Source of the DNA: Niabella beijingensis
GTDB taxonomy: Bacteria > Bacteroidota > Bacteroidia > Chitinophagales > Chitinophagaceae
DNA length: 64,000 bases
Assembly: GCF_020034665.1 (NCBI RefSeq)
Contig: NZ_JAIQDI010000001.1
Location: 1,240,001 to 1,304,000, forward strand
Direction: 5' to 3'
Positions 54,682 through 63,859 of the stretch are shown here, one piece after another. The position numbers were made by a program, and so were the translations under genes. A model generated the notes under the pieces. The model had not been told where the DNA came from, ran no database searches, and worked only from the letters and a program-made list of their open reading frames with translations. The number at the start of each line of letters is the position of its first letter. The first letter of the stretch is position 1.

Positions 54682-57600
54682 ATGTGTTGCCAGTACAAAT
54701 ATCTTAGTTGGGTAATAGCACTATTGTGCTGTTATGCCGCAGCCGGTGCCCAGAAAGTGTCCTTTACGAACCTTAATTCAGAACACGGGCTTTCACAAAA
54801 TACGGTGCTGACGGTCGCTCAGGACGATGCCGGATTTATATGGATGGGTACGCGCTATGGATTGAACCGTTATGATGGCTACCGCTTCAAGGTTTATACA
54901 AACGATCCTGCAGACAGTACATCGATATCGAATAACTATATTAATACCATCTGTTACCACCCGGCCACCGGCCTCTGGATCGGCACGGAAAAGGGGCTTA
55001 ACCGGTTCAATCCTCAAAAAAACCGGTTTGAAAGAATACCGTTGGGCGACAACGTGGCAACCAGCGCCCCTGTTATCGACTGGATCATAAGCGACAAAGA
55101 CCGGATCTGGGTGGGCAGTTTCAATGGCCTTTATGTACTCACCGACCCCGGTAAGAACCGGTTTACCAGGGCCGATCGACTTGGCATCCTCAGCAAACAG
55201 GAAAACAAACGGGTCCGCCGGCTTTTTAAAGATTCCAGAGGATTTCTCTGGATTGCAGGTGATTCGCAGTCGGGGCCGCTGCGGATCAACCTGACCTCCG
55301 GCAGGTATGAAAAGAAATCATTTCCCATCCGGGACAAGGGCGCCGGAACTATCAGCGATAATTTTGTGACCGCTTTTTATGAGGATGCCGCAGGCGCGCT
55401 GTGGCTGGGAACGCTGAACGGATTGAACCGCTTTGATCCGGCAACCGAACAGTTCACCCATTTTTTTGCAGACGCCCGTAACCCCGATGCCATTGTACAT
55501 AATAATATCCGGGCACTGGAAAGCGATGCGGCAGGCAATATCTGGATCGGCACCCAGGATGGTATCAGCATTATGGATCCGTTTACAAACCGCTGCACCT
55601 CCTATCGCTACGATGCTGATGATCCGGGCAGTCTGAGTCAGAATTCCATCCAATGCCTGTTCCGCGATGCAAAGGGCTCCATGTGGGCAGGCACTTTTTA
55701 CGGAGGGGTCAATGTTGCGTACAATCCTTCGCTGAATGCTCCTGTGTGGCAACAGCGCTACTCCTTCCCCGCGATCAGCAGCAATATCATCAGCTCCATA
55801 GCAATGGACGATGCGCATAACCTGTGGATCGGCACAGAAGGGGGCGGATTAAACTTTGTCAACCAGCAGACCCATCAGATCCGGAGCTATAAAAATGCAC
55901 CTGATGCAGCCGGAAGCCTGGCCTCCAACCTGATAAAGACCATTTATATTGACAGGGATAAAAATTTATGGATCGGTACGCATGGCGGTAAACTGAACCG
56001 ATTTGACCCTCAAAACGGCACCTTCCAAACCTATCTCAATGAGGTCGGTGTGCTAAATTACCGCCAGGCAGAGATCCCGGCCCTTCTTGAAGATAAGCAG
56101 GGGCTTTTCTGGGTAGGCACCAGCAGGGGACTGAATGTTTTTAACCGTACGGGAACACTGCTGCAACCTGCATCCCTGCAATTCGTCCTAAAACCGCTGC
56201 TTAACGAATACATCACGGCGTTGCTGGAAGACCGGCAGCAAAATATCTGGATCGGTACGCTGAAAGGTATCTGGCGTTTTAACCGCCGCACGTCATCTAT
56301 CACTGCCCTATCTTTTACCAATGCCACCGAACCGTTGAAGATCAATTGCATTGCACAGGACGAACGGGGCATCATCTGGCTGGGATTGTATTATGGAGGA
56401 CTGGCAACCTATAACGAAGATCAGCACCGTTTCAGTGTTCACGGCATCACACAACACCTACCCAATAACAACGTAACCGGTATCCTTGCCGACAAGGAGA
56501 ACAATCTCTGGCTCAGCACCGGCAACGGGCTGGTAAAATTCAATCCGAAAAAAAATGCGATCCGCACCTATACCATAAGCGACGGACTGCCCGGCAACGA
56601 ATTCAATAAAGGCGCCTTCCTTAAAGCCCGGTCGGACATGTTATTCTTCGGCGGCATGAAAGGACTGATCGGTTTCCGGCCGGACCAGATCCCGGAAAAT
56701 ACCGATGCGGCACCACTGGTTTTTACCGGCCTGAAAGTACTGAATGAAACAATAGCAGTGGAAGATCCCTCCGGTATACTGCCAGACGATATCAACCACA
56801 TTACCCAATTGGTACTGCCCTACCGCAACAATACCTTCGCGGTAGAATTTGCCCTGCTTAATTTTATAAAACCCGGGAAAAACCTGTACGCCTATAAACT
56901 GCAGGAAGTACATAAAGACTGGATCTATTCTCCCATACCCGCAGCAACATTTACCAACCTTTCCCCGGGAACCTATACCCTGGCGATCAAAGGCGCCAAC
57001 AATGACGGGATATGGAGCACCCCCCGTTTTTTAAAGATCAAAGTGCTGCCGGCATTCTGGGCTACCTGGTGGGCCTACCTGATCTATGCAGCGGCGGGCT
57101 TTACACTGCTCTTCTTTGTGGTACGGTTCTTTTACCTGCGCGCCTTACTCCGGAAGGATCATGCCCTGCACGAAATGAAGCTGAACTTCTTTACAAACAT
57201 TTCCCATGAGATACGCACCCACCTCACACTGATCCAGGCACCTATTGAGCAGATCGAACAGGAGCACCGCAAACATCCCGGATTGATGCGGCAGCTCACA
57301 CACCTCAAATCCAACGCGCACCGCCTTTTGCAGCTCGTAACAGAACTTATGGATTTCAGAAAAGCCGAAGCAACAGAAATACCGCTGCACATCAGGCGGA
57401 ACGATCTTATCATCTTCCTGAACGCCATATACGAATCGTTTGAGGACCTGTCACTAAAGAAAAATATACAGCTGCAACTGATACACGACCTGCCGGAAAT
57501 ATTCTTGTATTTTGATGAGACCCAAATGGAGAAAGTCATCTTCAACCTGCTTAACAATGCCTTTAAATTCACACCGGAAGGCGGTCGCATCGGTATGTAT

Positions 57601-58737
57601 GTGGAGGATGGAAAAGACCGGGTAATGATCCACATTACCGACAACGGAAAAGGCATTGCCCCCGAATACCTGGATAAGATCTTTACCAATTATTTCCAGG
57701 CAGAAGACAATCCCGATAAAAACACCGGATACGGGATCGGCCTGGCACTGTCTAAATCGATCGTGGCCCTGCATAAAGGTGCGCTCCATGCCACCAGCAG
57801 ACCTGCAACGAACGACACCGAAGGACTTACCAGTTTTACGGTATCCCTGTTGAAAGGTCATGCCCATTTTAAGAACACAAAAATAATACCCGGGCAGCGG
57901 CAGCACGACGAATCCGCAGGCAGCAGCAACCCTGCGGCTGCTGATATGCCCGGGCTTTCGCCGGACAGCGCCTCCTTTCATATACTGGTGGTGGAAGATA
58001 ACGAATCGCTCCGCCGGCTGATCCGGGAATCCCTCCGGAATCATTATCAGATCACGCTCTGCGAAAACGGTGTGGAGGGATGGGAAGCCGCCATCCAGCA
58101 GATCCCCGATCTGATCATCAGTGACGTAATGATGCCCGAAATGGATGGTCTGGCGTTATGCAACATGCTCAAAACAGATGAGCGCACCAGTCATATTCCC
58201 GTTGTACTGCTGACGGCCAAAAGCGCGCAGACAGATCAGATCACCGGCCTCAGCAGGGGGGCCGACATATACCTTACCAAACCTTTCAGCGTACCGATAC
58301 TGCAGCTGACCGTGCACAACCTGCTTTCCGCCCGCGAAAAGATGCGGCAGAAGTTCAGCAAGGAATTTGTGATCGCCCCGGTAAACACCGTGATCCGGTC
58401 GGCAGACAAAGACTTTATCGACCGCTTGGTGCAGATCATTGAAGAGCACCTGGATGACCCGGATTTCGGCGTGGATCCGCTTTCCGTTAAAATAGCGATG
58501 AGCCAGTCCGTGCTTTATAAAAAGCTCCGGGCACTTACTGATATGTCGGTTAATGATTTTATCAAATCGATCCGTTTGAAAAAGGCGGCGCAACTTTTGC
58601 AGCTAAAAAGTTACTCCATCAATGAGATCAGCCTGATGGTGGGTTTTTACGATCGTAAATACTTTAGTAAAGAATTCAAAAAGCAATTCGGGGTTACCCC
58701 AAGGGAATATATAAAAAATCAGGAGGCTGCACCGTAG
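54682..58737 (+). CDS. Hybrid two-component system regulator (HTCS)
   Basis: 1351 residues from the ATG at 54682; the in-frame TTG at 54610 precedes the signal peptide and is not used. Signal peptide 1-23. Periplasmic sensor of two-component beta-propeller repeats (about 28-690, NLWIGTEGGGLNF-type), Y_Y_Y domain (about 700-785), one membrane helix (about 792-822), histidine kinase with His842 in NISHEIRTH and HATPase motifs DNGKGIAPEYLDKIF and GYGIGLALSKS, receiver with Asp1148 in SDVMMPEMDG, and AraC-type HTH (about 1245-1351). It senses a glycan breakdown product and probably activates the divergent SusCD operon. Confidence 0.95.
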   Translation: MCCQYKYLSWVIALLCCYAAAGAQKVSFTNLNSEHGLSQNTVLTVAQDDAGFIWMGTRYGLNRYDGYRFKVYTNDPADSTSISNNYINTICYHPATGLWIGTEKGLNRFNPQKNRFERIPLGDNVATSAPVIDWIISDKDRIWVGSFNGLYVLTDPGKNRFTRADRLGILSKQENKRVRRLFKDSRGFLWIAGDSQSGPLRINLTSGRYEKKSFPIRDKGAGTISDNFVTAFYEDAAGALWLGTLNGLNRFDPATEQFTHFFADARNPDAIVHNNIRALESDAAGNIWIGTQDGISIMDPFTNRCTSYRYDADDPGSLSQNSIQCLFRDAKGSMWAGTFYGGVNVAYNPSLNAPVWQQRYSFPAISSNIISSIAMDDAHNLWIGTEGGGLNFVNQQTHQIRSYKNAPDAAGSLASNLIKTIYIDRDKNLWIGTHGGKLNRFDPQNGTFQTYLNEVGVLNYRQAEIPALLEDKQGLFWVGTSRGLNVFNRTGTLLQPASLQFVLKPLLNEYITALLEDRQQNIWIGTLKGIWRFNRRTSSITALSFTNATEPLKINCIAQDERGIIWLGLYYGGLATYNEDQHRFSVHGITQHLPNNNVTGILADKENNLWLSTGNGLVKFNPKKNAIRTYTISDGLPGNEFNKGAFLKARSDMLFFGGMKGLIGFRPDQIPENTDAAPLVFTGLKVLNETIAVEDPSGILPDDINHITQLVLPYRNNTFAVEFALLNFIKPGKNLYAYKLQEVHKDWIYSPIPAATFTNLSPGTYTLAIKGANNDGIWSTPRFLKIKVLPAFWATWWAYLIYAAAGFTLLFFVVRFFYLRALLRKDHALHEMKLNFFTNISHEIRTHLTLIQAPIEQIEQEHRKHPGLMRQLTHLKSNAHRLLQLVTELMDFRKAEATEIPLHIRRNDLIIFLNAIYESFEDLSLKKNIQLQLIHDLPEIFLYFDETQMEKVIFNLLNNAFKFTPEGGRIGMYVEDGKDRVMIHITDNGKGIAPEYLDKIFTNYFQAEDNPDKNTGYGIGLALSKSIVALHKGALHATSRPATNDTEGLTSFTVSLLKGHAHFKNTKIIPGQRQHDESAGSSNPAAADMPGLSPDSASFHILVVEDNESLRRLIRESLRNHYQITLCENGVEGWEAAIQQIPDLIISDVMMPEMDGLALCNMLKTDERTSHIPVVLLTAKSAQTDQITGLSRGADIYLTKPFSVPILQLTVHNLLSAREKMRQKFSKEFVIAPVNTVIRSADKDFIDRLVQIIEEHLDDPDFGVDPLSVKIAMSQSVLYKKLRALTDMSVNDFIKSIRLKKAAQLLQLKSYSINEISLMVGFYDRKYFSKEFKKQFGVTPREYIKNQEAAP

Positions 58738-58769
58738 ATACCGCCTTTAACCTGTTTAAAACCAAAAAA

Positions 58770-58976
58770 ATGAACCAACCTTCCCAAAATTCCTGGCTTA
58801 AATACCTGGGGCTGACCGCCCAGCTGCTGGTCCTGATCGGCCTGGCAGTATATGCAGCCATCTGGCTGGATAAAAAACTTCATGTTTCGCCGTTGTTCAT
58901 AATCGTGTTACCTTTGCTGGTTTTAGGAGTAACCTTTTATAAATTGTATAAAGAAACGATCAGGAAAAAACAATGA
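58770..58976 (+). CDS. AtpZ/AtpI-family small membrane protein
   Basis: 68 residues with two membrane helices (about 12-32 and 40-58) and the family pattern LGLTAQLLVLIGLAVYAAIWLDKKL. In related bacteria this gene opens the F-type ATP synthase operon and is thought to help Mg2+/Ca2+ handling or c-ring assembly. Here atpB and the rest of the operon do not follow. It overlaps the next gene by 4 bases (ATGA), so is co-translated with it. Confidence 0.8.
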   Translation: MNQPSQNSWLKYLGLTAQLLVLIGLAVYAAIWLDKKLHVSPLFIIVLPLLVLGVTFYKLYKETIRKKQ

Positions 58977-59392
58977 CTTCATCCAGCGCCAAAGCCGCCA
59001 TCAAGATCCCCATACGGTTGATGATCGCCGTATTTGTGGTAATCAGCGGTATTTTTATCTTCGGAAAAGAACCTTTACAAAAGAACAATATCGACACTAC
59101 GGTAGTGCTTGCAGGCAACCTGCTGCTTTTTTTGATCAGCCTGCTGAATATCATCCGGTCGGCAAATGCCATCGATAAACCCAACCCACAGGTATTTGTG
59201 CGTGTATTTTACGGCGGTTTCATCATCCGTCTGTTTGCCTGCGCGGTAGCTGCTTTTATTTATATTTATACGCAACAGGGGCGTATCAACAAACCGGCAT
59301 TGTTTATCTGCCTGGGCATTTATATCATCTATTCGCTGATAGAGACCACTACCCTGAAAACCATATTCAATAATAAAAAAAGAGATGCCTAA
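58973..59392 (+). CDS. Four-helix membrane protein paired with AtpZ
   Basis: 139 residues. Four membrane helices (about 15-35, 43-62, 78-99, 108-125), basic N- and C-termini. It is the kind of protein found between atpZ and atpB in Bacteroidota ATP synthase operons, but without sequence motifs that define a function. Overlaps AtpZ by 4 bases and the SprT-like gene by 8, so the three are one transcription unit. Confidence 0.7.
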   Translation: MTSSSAKAAIKIPIRLMIAVFVVISGIFIFGKEPLQKNNIDTTVVLAGNLLLFLISLLNIIRSANAIDKPNPQVFVRVFYGGFIIRLFACAVAAFIYIYTQQGRINKPALFICLGIYIIYSLIETTTLKTIFNNKKRDA

Positions 59393-60008
59393 GAAACAGG
59401 TTCCCATGGGGCAGCTGGCAGCTTATCTTCCGGACGATACCTATGCGTCCGTTCTGGCCTACCTGGAACAGTACAACGTGCATCTTACCATTGCCAAAAG
59501 CCGTTCCTCGGTTCTGGGCGACTACCGGCACCGGGCAGCAGCGGAACATCATCGTATCAGTGTGAACGGCAACCTGAATAAATATGCCTTCCTGATCACC
59601 CTGCTGCACGAACTGGCGCATCTTATCACTTTTGAGCAATACGGCAACAAGGTAATGGCCCACGGCCGGGAGTGGAAAAGCAATTATGGCCGCCTGCTGG
59701 CACGCTTTCTCGAAAGAGCCGTGTTCCCTCAGGACATCGCACTTGAGCTCCAACGCTCCCTTCACAATCCGGGCGCCTCCACCTGCGCCGAGGAGGGGTT
59801 GCAGCGTATCCTCTACCGGTACGATGAGCGGAAACAGCATCATTACCTGGTGGAAGAATTGCCGGAAGGCGCTTTGTTCGCCCTTCAGGACGGGCGTGTT
59901 TTTAAAAAAGGAAGGAAGCGCACCAAACGCTATGAATGCCAGGAAATGAAAACCGGTAAACTGTATTTATTCAGTCCGGTTTATGAAGTATATGCCCCGC
60001 AGGACTAG
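59385..60008 (+). CDS. SprT-like zinc metalloprotein
   Basis: 207 residues. SprT-like domain with HELAHLITFEQYG (about 68-80) and a second His in AHGREWKSNYGR, the HExxH...H pattern of SprT/Spartan-type proteases. The C-terminal part (about 150-205) is a beta region, lacking the usual cysteine zinc ribbon. Probably cytoplasmic; may act on DNA-protein crosslinks by analogy, but this is not shown. Starts 8 bases before the end of the preceding gene. Confidence 0.85.
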   Translation: MPKKQVPMGQLAAYLPDDTYASVLAYLEQYNVHLTIAKSRSSVLGDYRHRAAAEHHRISVNGNLNKYAFLITLLHELAHLITFEQYGNKVMAHGREWKSNYGRLLARFLERAVFPQDIALELQRSLHNPGASTCAEEGLQRILYRYDERKQHHYLVEELPEGALFALQDGRVFKKGRKRTKRYECQEMKTGKLYLFSPVYEVYAPQD

Positions 60009-60014
60009 AATGGC

Positions 60015-60063
60015 GAGCTGTCGGCCATGAGCTTTACGCTGACAGCTGAACGCTGATAGCTTT
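60015..60063. repeat. 7-bp repeat array (NAGCTGA type) between SprT-like and Kef genes
   Basis: Seven consecutive heptads: GAGCTGT, CGGCCAT, GAGCTTT, ACGCTGA, CAGCTGA, ACGCTGA, TAGCTTT. It fills the gap between two convergent genes and its last unit reaches the stop codon of the Kef-type gene. Confidence 0.65.
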
Positions 60064-62332
60064 ATTCCACGATCAGCCGCTGCAGCCGCTTCCGGTCACC
60101 AACGATCCAAACAATATCGCCCCATTCAAGAACCGTCGAAGATTCCGGGTTCAGTATCCGGCCCTTTCCCTTTTCGATCCCCACCACCAGTCCGTTGGTA
60201 CGTTCGCGGAGGCCCGACCCGTGTATGGTCTGCCCTTTCAGCTTGGTATGTTCATCTACCAGTATCTTTTGCAATACGATATCGGAAATATCCATCTCTT
60301 CATTTTCGAGCACTTCCTTTGCTTCAAATACCGGTTTAAAGGCCGCCAGCTGATCATCCGTGGTAAGGATACCCACCCGGTCAAAAGGCAGCAACCGGTT
60401 GTTCCGTCCGGGAGTATGGATGATCTTCTCCCCCCGCTTGATGTATACGATATTGATCCCGAACCGCTCCCGCCACAGCAGGTCCTTAAAAGCAATACCA
60501 ATGGCGGTCGCCTGCGGGCTCACCTCCATTTCCACGATGTGCGCATCCCATGCTTCCAGGTTGGAGCGCATTTCCTTATTCTTTTCCTGCAGGTTATTTT
60601 CTACAGCATTTGCCTCCGCCGCAACGGTCTCGCGTTCATTTAAATTGCTGATGAAACGCCGTTCCATGCGCTGGTAAAATTTCTGGATCCTTTTGGAGAA
60701 CAGTATCAGTACCAGCACGGTAAAAGGGATACCCACCAGCAGCGCAATACGGGCGGGCACCAGCGTATTCACAAAAATGGCCATAAACAAGATACCCATT
60801 GCCACACGCAGCAGCTCTACAATGAACAGGGGCCCGCGGTTGTATTTCTTATCCACCCAAAGCTCTTTATACGCCTGGTTCTTGGGCTTCCCTGCCATAA
60901 AGGCCCAGAAAAAAGGAGCGGCGGCAGCCAGGGAAACGATCAGCACCACGATATTGCGCAGGTATCCGCTGGCGATCCGTTCATTGATGAACGGCAGCAG
61001 GAAATTCTTGCTCAGCAACAGCAGCGCCACCAGGATGATCGAATTGGTGAGCAGGATCCGCAGATACGTCTTCAGTACAATTTTCCAGTCGCTCTCCGCC
61101 TGGATCTGCTGGGTACTTGAAGAATACCGGTTGATCCGGTTCACCCATCTGTCCGGCAGCATTTTTATCAATCCGTTATAAATAGGTTCGGAGAACTTGA
61201 TCAGATAGGGTGTGGTAAAGGTGGTAATGGCCGAAGCGCCCACGGCGATCGGGAACAAAAATTCGGAGATCACACCCAATGATAAACCGAGTGTGGCTAC
61301 GATAAACGCAAATTCCCCGATCTGCGCCATGCTCATCCCTACCTGCACCGACTGCTTTAAAGGCTGACCGGATATAAGTGCCCCGATGGTGGTGCTGATC
61401 ATTTTCCCGAACAGTGTAAGCAGCGTGATCCAGCAAATAGGTGCGGCGTAAGCTGCAATCGCCTTCGGGTCGATCATCATCCCTACCGAAACAAAGAATA
61501 CCGCACCAAACAGATCCTTCACGGGTTTTATCAGGTGCTCTACTTTTTCGGCCAGCGTGGTCTCCGCAATGATCGATCCCATTACAAAAGCTCCCAGCTC
61601 TGCAGAAAAACCAACTTCTGTTGCCAGTACCACCATTCCCAAACACAGTCCCAGCGCCAGTATCAGCAGGGTTTCCTCATCCAGCAGTTTCCGGGCCACC
61701 CGCAAAAAGGTGGGCAGCAGGAAGATGCCGACAATAAACCACATTCCCAGGAAGAACAACAGTTTTGCTACAGTGTAAAGGATCTGTGTTCCTTCAAAAT
61801 TTTTCGTAACGGCAACTGTCGACAATAATACCATTAATAAGATCACTACGATGTCTTCTACCACCAGTATGCCAAAAACGATACGCGCAAACTGTTTTGT
61901 TTTTACTCCCAGCTCGTCAAAGGCCCTCAGGATAATGGTAGTAGAAGAGCTCGCCAGCATACCGCCAAGAAAAAGGCTGTCCATAGTGCTCCACCCCATC
62001 AGCTTTCCCGTAAAATAGCCCCCGACGGTAATAAAGATGATTTCCGTAAATGCAGTGATCGATGCCGTACCCCCCACCCGGACCAGCTTTTTAAAACTGA
62101 ACTCCAGACCCAGGCTGAATAATAAAAAGATCACCCCGATCTCCGCCAGTGTTTTTACATTTTCCTGGTCCACCACATTGGGGGTAAAAATAAAATGAGG
62201 ACTTACCAGAAATCCCGCAATAATATATCCCAAAACCAGGGGCTGCTTTATTTTCCGGAACAATAAAGTAACGATTGCTCCCGCAATCAGGATCAGTGCC
62301 AGGTCTTCGATCAATTTTGGTAAATGCCCCAT
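60062..62332 (-). CDS. Kef/CPA2-type cation:proton antiporter
   Basis: 756 residues. N-terminal Na+/H+ exchanger domain with about 12 membrane helices (to about 385; LFLGGMLASSSTTIILRAF and VGFSAELGAFVMGSIIAET), further helices about 425-535, and a C-terminal regulatory part (about 590-756) that ends in a TrkA_C domain (VVGIEKGKGRILNP...VWIVGDRKRLQRL). Probably K+/H+ exchange at the inner membrane. There is no obvious TrkA_N nucleotide-binding domain, unlike KefB/C. Convergent with the SprT-like gene. Confidence 0.9.
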   Translation of the reverse strand: MGHLPKLIEDLALILIAGAIVTLLFRKIKQPLVLGYIIAGFLVSPHFIFTPNVVDQENVKTLAEIGVIFLLFSLGLEFSFKKLVRVGGTASITAFTEIIFITVGGYFTGKLMGWSTMDSLFLGGMLASSSTTIILRAFDELGVKTKQFARIVFGILVVEDIVVILLMVLLSTVAVTKNFEGTQILYTVAKLLFFLGMWFIVGIFLLPTFLRVARKLLDEETLLILALGLCLGMVVLATEVGFSAELGAFVMGSIIAETTLAEKVEHLIKPVKDLFGAVFFVSVGMMIDPKAIAAYAAPICWITLLTLFGKMISTTIGALISGQPLKQSVQVGMSMAQIGEFAFIVATLGLSLGVISEFLFPIAVGASAITTFTTPYLIKFSEPIYNGLIKMLPDRWVNRINRYSSSTQQIQAESDWKIVLKTYLRILLTNSIILVALLLLSKNFLLPFINERIASGYLRNIVVLIVSLAAAAPFFWAFMAGKPKNQAYKELWVDKKYNRGPLFIVELLRVAMGILFMAIFVNTLVPARIALLVGIPFTVLVLILFSKRIQKFYQRMERRFISNLNERETVAAEANAVENNLQEKNKEMRSNLEAWDAHIVEMEVSPQATAIGIAFKDLLWRERFGINIVYIKRGEKIIHTPGRNNRLLPFDRVGILTTDDQLAAFKPVFEAKEVLENEEMDISDIVLQKILVDEHTKLKGQTIHGSGLRERTNGLVVGIEKGKGRILNPESSTVLEWGDIVWIVGDRKRLQRLIVE

Positions 62333-62446
62333 ATATTTAAACGTTACGCGCTTTCAGTTTGCGGAAAATATAAGCATTTTCTGGCAGAAAATGAAGACTA
62401 TTTACAAAAAAATCATACGCGGAAATGGCCGTGCCGGCAACTCCCC

Positions 62447-62483
62447 AACAAAAAAGAGCAATCCGTTTAATGATTGCTCTTTT
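62447..62483 (-). terminator. Intrinsic terminator after the DUF1080 gene
   Basis: AAAAGAGCAATC (62452-62463) and GATTGCTCTTTT (62472-62483) form a perfect 12-base stem with an 8-base loop; on the - strand it is followed by T-rich sequence. It lies 21 bases after the stop of the DUF1080 gene. Confidence 0.8.
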
Positions 62484-62503
62484 GCCAATACGATTCTTAG
62501 TTG

Positions 62504-63859
62504 TTATTTTTTCAATTCCCTGATCTTAATGCTCCTGAAAGAAACCCGGTTGCCATGGTCCTGTAACAGGATATGCCCCTGCGGTGCCATTCCGAAATTG
62601 GTCCATCCTTTATATTTACTTTTGGCAACCAGTGCTTCAAATTCGGCAGACCCTCTTTTATATTCCACCATCTTCCAGCCGTTCAGCCAGTGCTGTACTG
62701 TATTATCCGGGTACACGATCACCATTCCCTTATTCCATTCACCGATGGGTTTGCGCGCGCGCTTTTCCCGGTTTGAAGTGATCAGGTCATACAGGGAAGA
62801 AAGGGTCCGGTTGCCGTTAACGCCCAGCTTTGCATCAGGATGCCGCTCATCATCCAGCACCTGGTATTCCAGGCCGATGGCCGAACCGCCGGTCTGTTCT
62901 TTTTCGGTAACAAAATATTTCACACCGCTGTTGGCACCTTCGGTCAGTTTAAAATCAAACTCCAGCACAAAGGCACTGTACTGTTTGTCGGTTACAATGT
63001 CGCCGCCATTCTGTGATTCTTTTCCCTGTGAGGCCAGTACGGTGATTTCACCGTTATTCACTTCCCATCCTTTGGCCGGAAATGCTTTTTTATGAACGCC
63101 CCTCCATCCGGATGTTGTCTTGCCATCAAACAGCAGGCCGAACCCGTTGTGCTTTTCGGCATCCGACAGGTCATTCGGGATCATATTTACCACGAATGTT
63201 CCGTCCAGCGGCGCCGGTTTGAGATCGGTTGTGCGGATACGGATATTACGCCAGCGGATCTGTCGGCCTTCATCTTTTTTATTTCCGATGCCATGTACCT
63301 GCAATGCAATAAATCCTTTGGGTGTCATATCATCAACCAGGTAAGCACAGGGGATCCCGTTCACCCAGGTGCGCATGGTGTTGCCAATACATTCCAGCCG
63401 GATCTTATTCCAGGCACCCTGACGGAAGGCCGTCTTTGCCGCTGGATTCAGATCCAGCGGGTACAGCCAGTCACGGCGCGCCTCATCATAGATACCGCCG
63501 GTCCAGCCCCTGGGGGAAGGATCGATCTCAAACTGATACCCATGTACCCGGCCGTTCTTATAGGCCGCGTTGCTTTCGCTGCGGAACTGTACACCGGAGT
63601 TCATGGTACTGTCTACCTTGAATTCCAGTTCAAGAATAAAATCGCCATAATCCTGCTCGGTAACCATAAATGAATTGGGCTGCCCGAATACGGTCGTTCC
63701 CACGATCTCACCCTGCTCTACTGTATACCTGGCTTTGCCGTTCAGTTGTTTCCATCCCGTTAAATCCTTCCCGTTAAAAAGGTCTTTCCATCCTGAGCCC
63801 TGGGCTGCTGCTGTAAGCATACACACTGCACAGCCTGCAAGCATCATTAACTTTTTCAT
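62504..63859 (-). CDS. Double DUF1080 (3-keto-disaccharide hydrolase-like) secreted protein
   Basis: 451 residues, signal peptide 1-19 (MKKLMMLAGCAVCMLTAAA). Two consecutive DUF1080 concanavalin-like domains: about 22-210 (LFNGKDLTGWKQLNG, VQFRSESNAAYKNGRVHGYQ, GFIALQVHG) and about 235-451 (LLFDGKTTSGWRGVHKK, SGVKYFV, GHILLQDHG). Members cleave 3-keto-glycosides or bind glycans. Single gene; the 141 bases beyond its start hold a possible -7 box (TATATTCG at 63963-63970, + strand) for a gene outside the window. Confidence 0.88.
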   Translation of the reverse strand: MKKLMMLAGCAVCMLTAAAQGSGWKDLFNGKDLTGWKQLNGKARYTVEQGEIVGTTVFGQPNSFMVTEQDYGDFILELEFKVDSTMNSGVQFRSESNAAYKNGRVHGYQFEIDPSPRGWTGGIYDEARRDWLYPLDLNPAAKTAFRQGAWNKIRLECIGNTMRTWVNGIPCAYLVDDMTPKGFIALQVHGIGNKKDEGRQIRWRNIRIRTTDLKPAPLDGTFVVNMIPNDLSDAEKHNGFGLLFDGKTTSGWRGVHKKAFPAKGWEVNNGEITVLASQGKESQNGGDIVTDKQYSAFVLEFDFKLTEGANSGVKYFVTEKEQTGGSAIGLEYQVLDDERHPDAKLGVNGNRTLSSLYDLITSNREKRARKPIGEWNKGMVIVYPDNTVQHWLNGWKMVEYKRGSAEFEALVAKSKYKGWTNFGMAPQGHILLQDHGNRVSFRSIKIRELKK

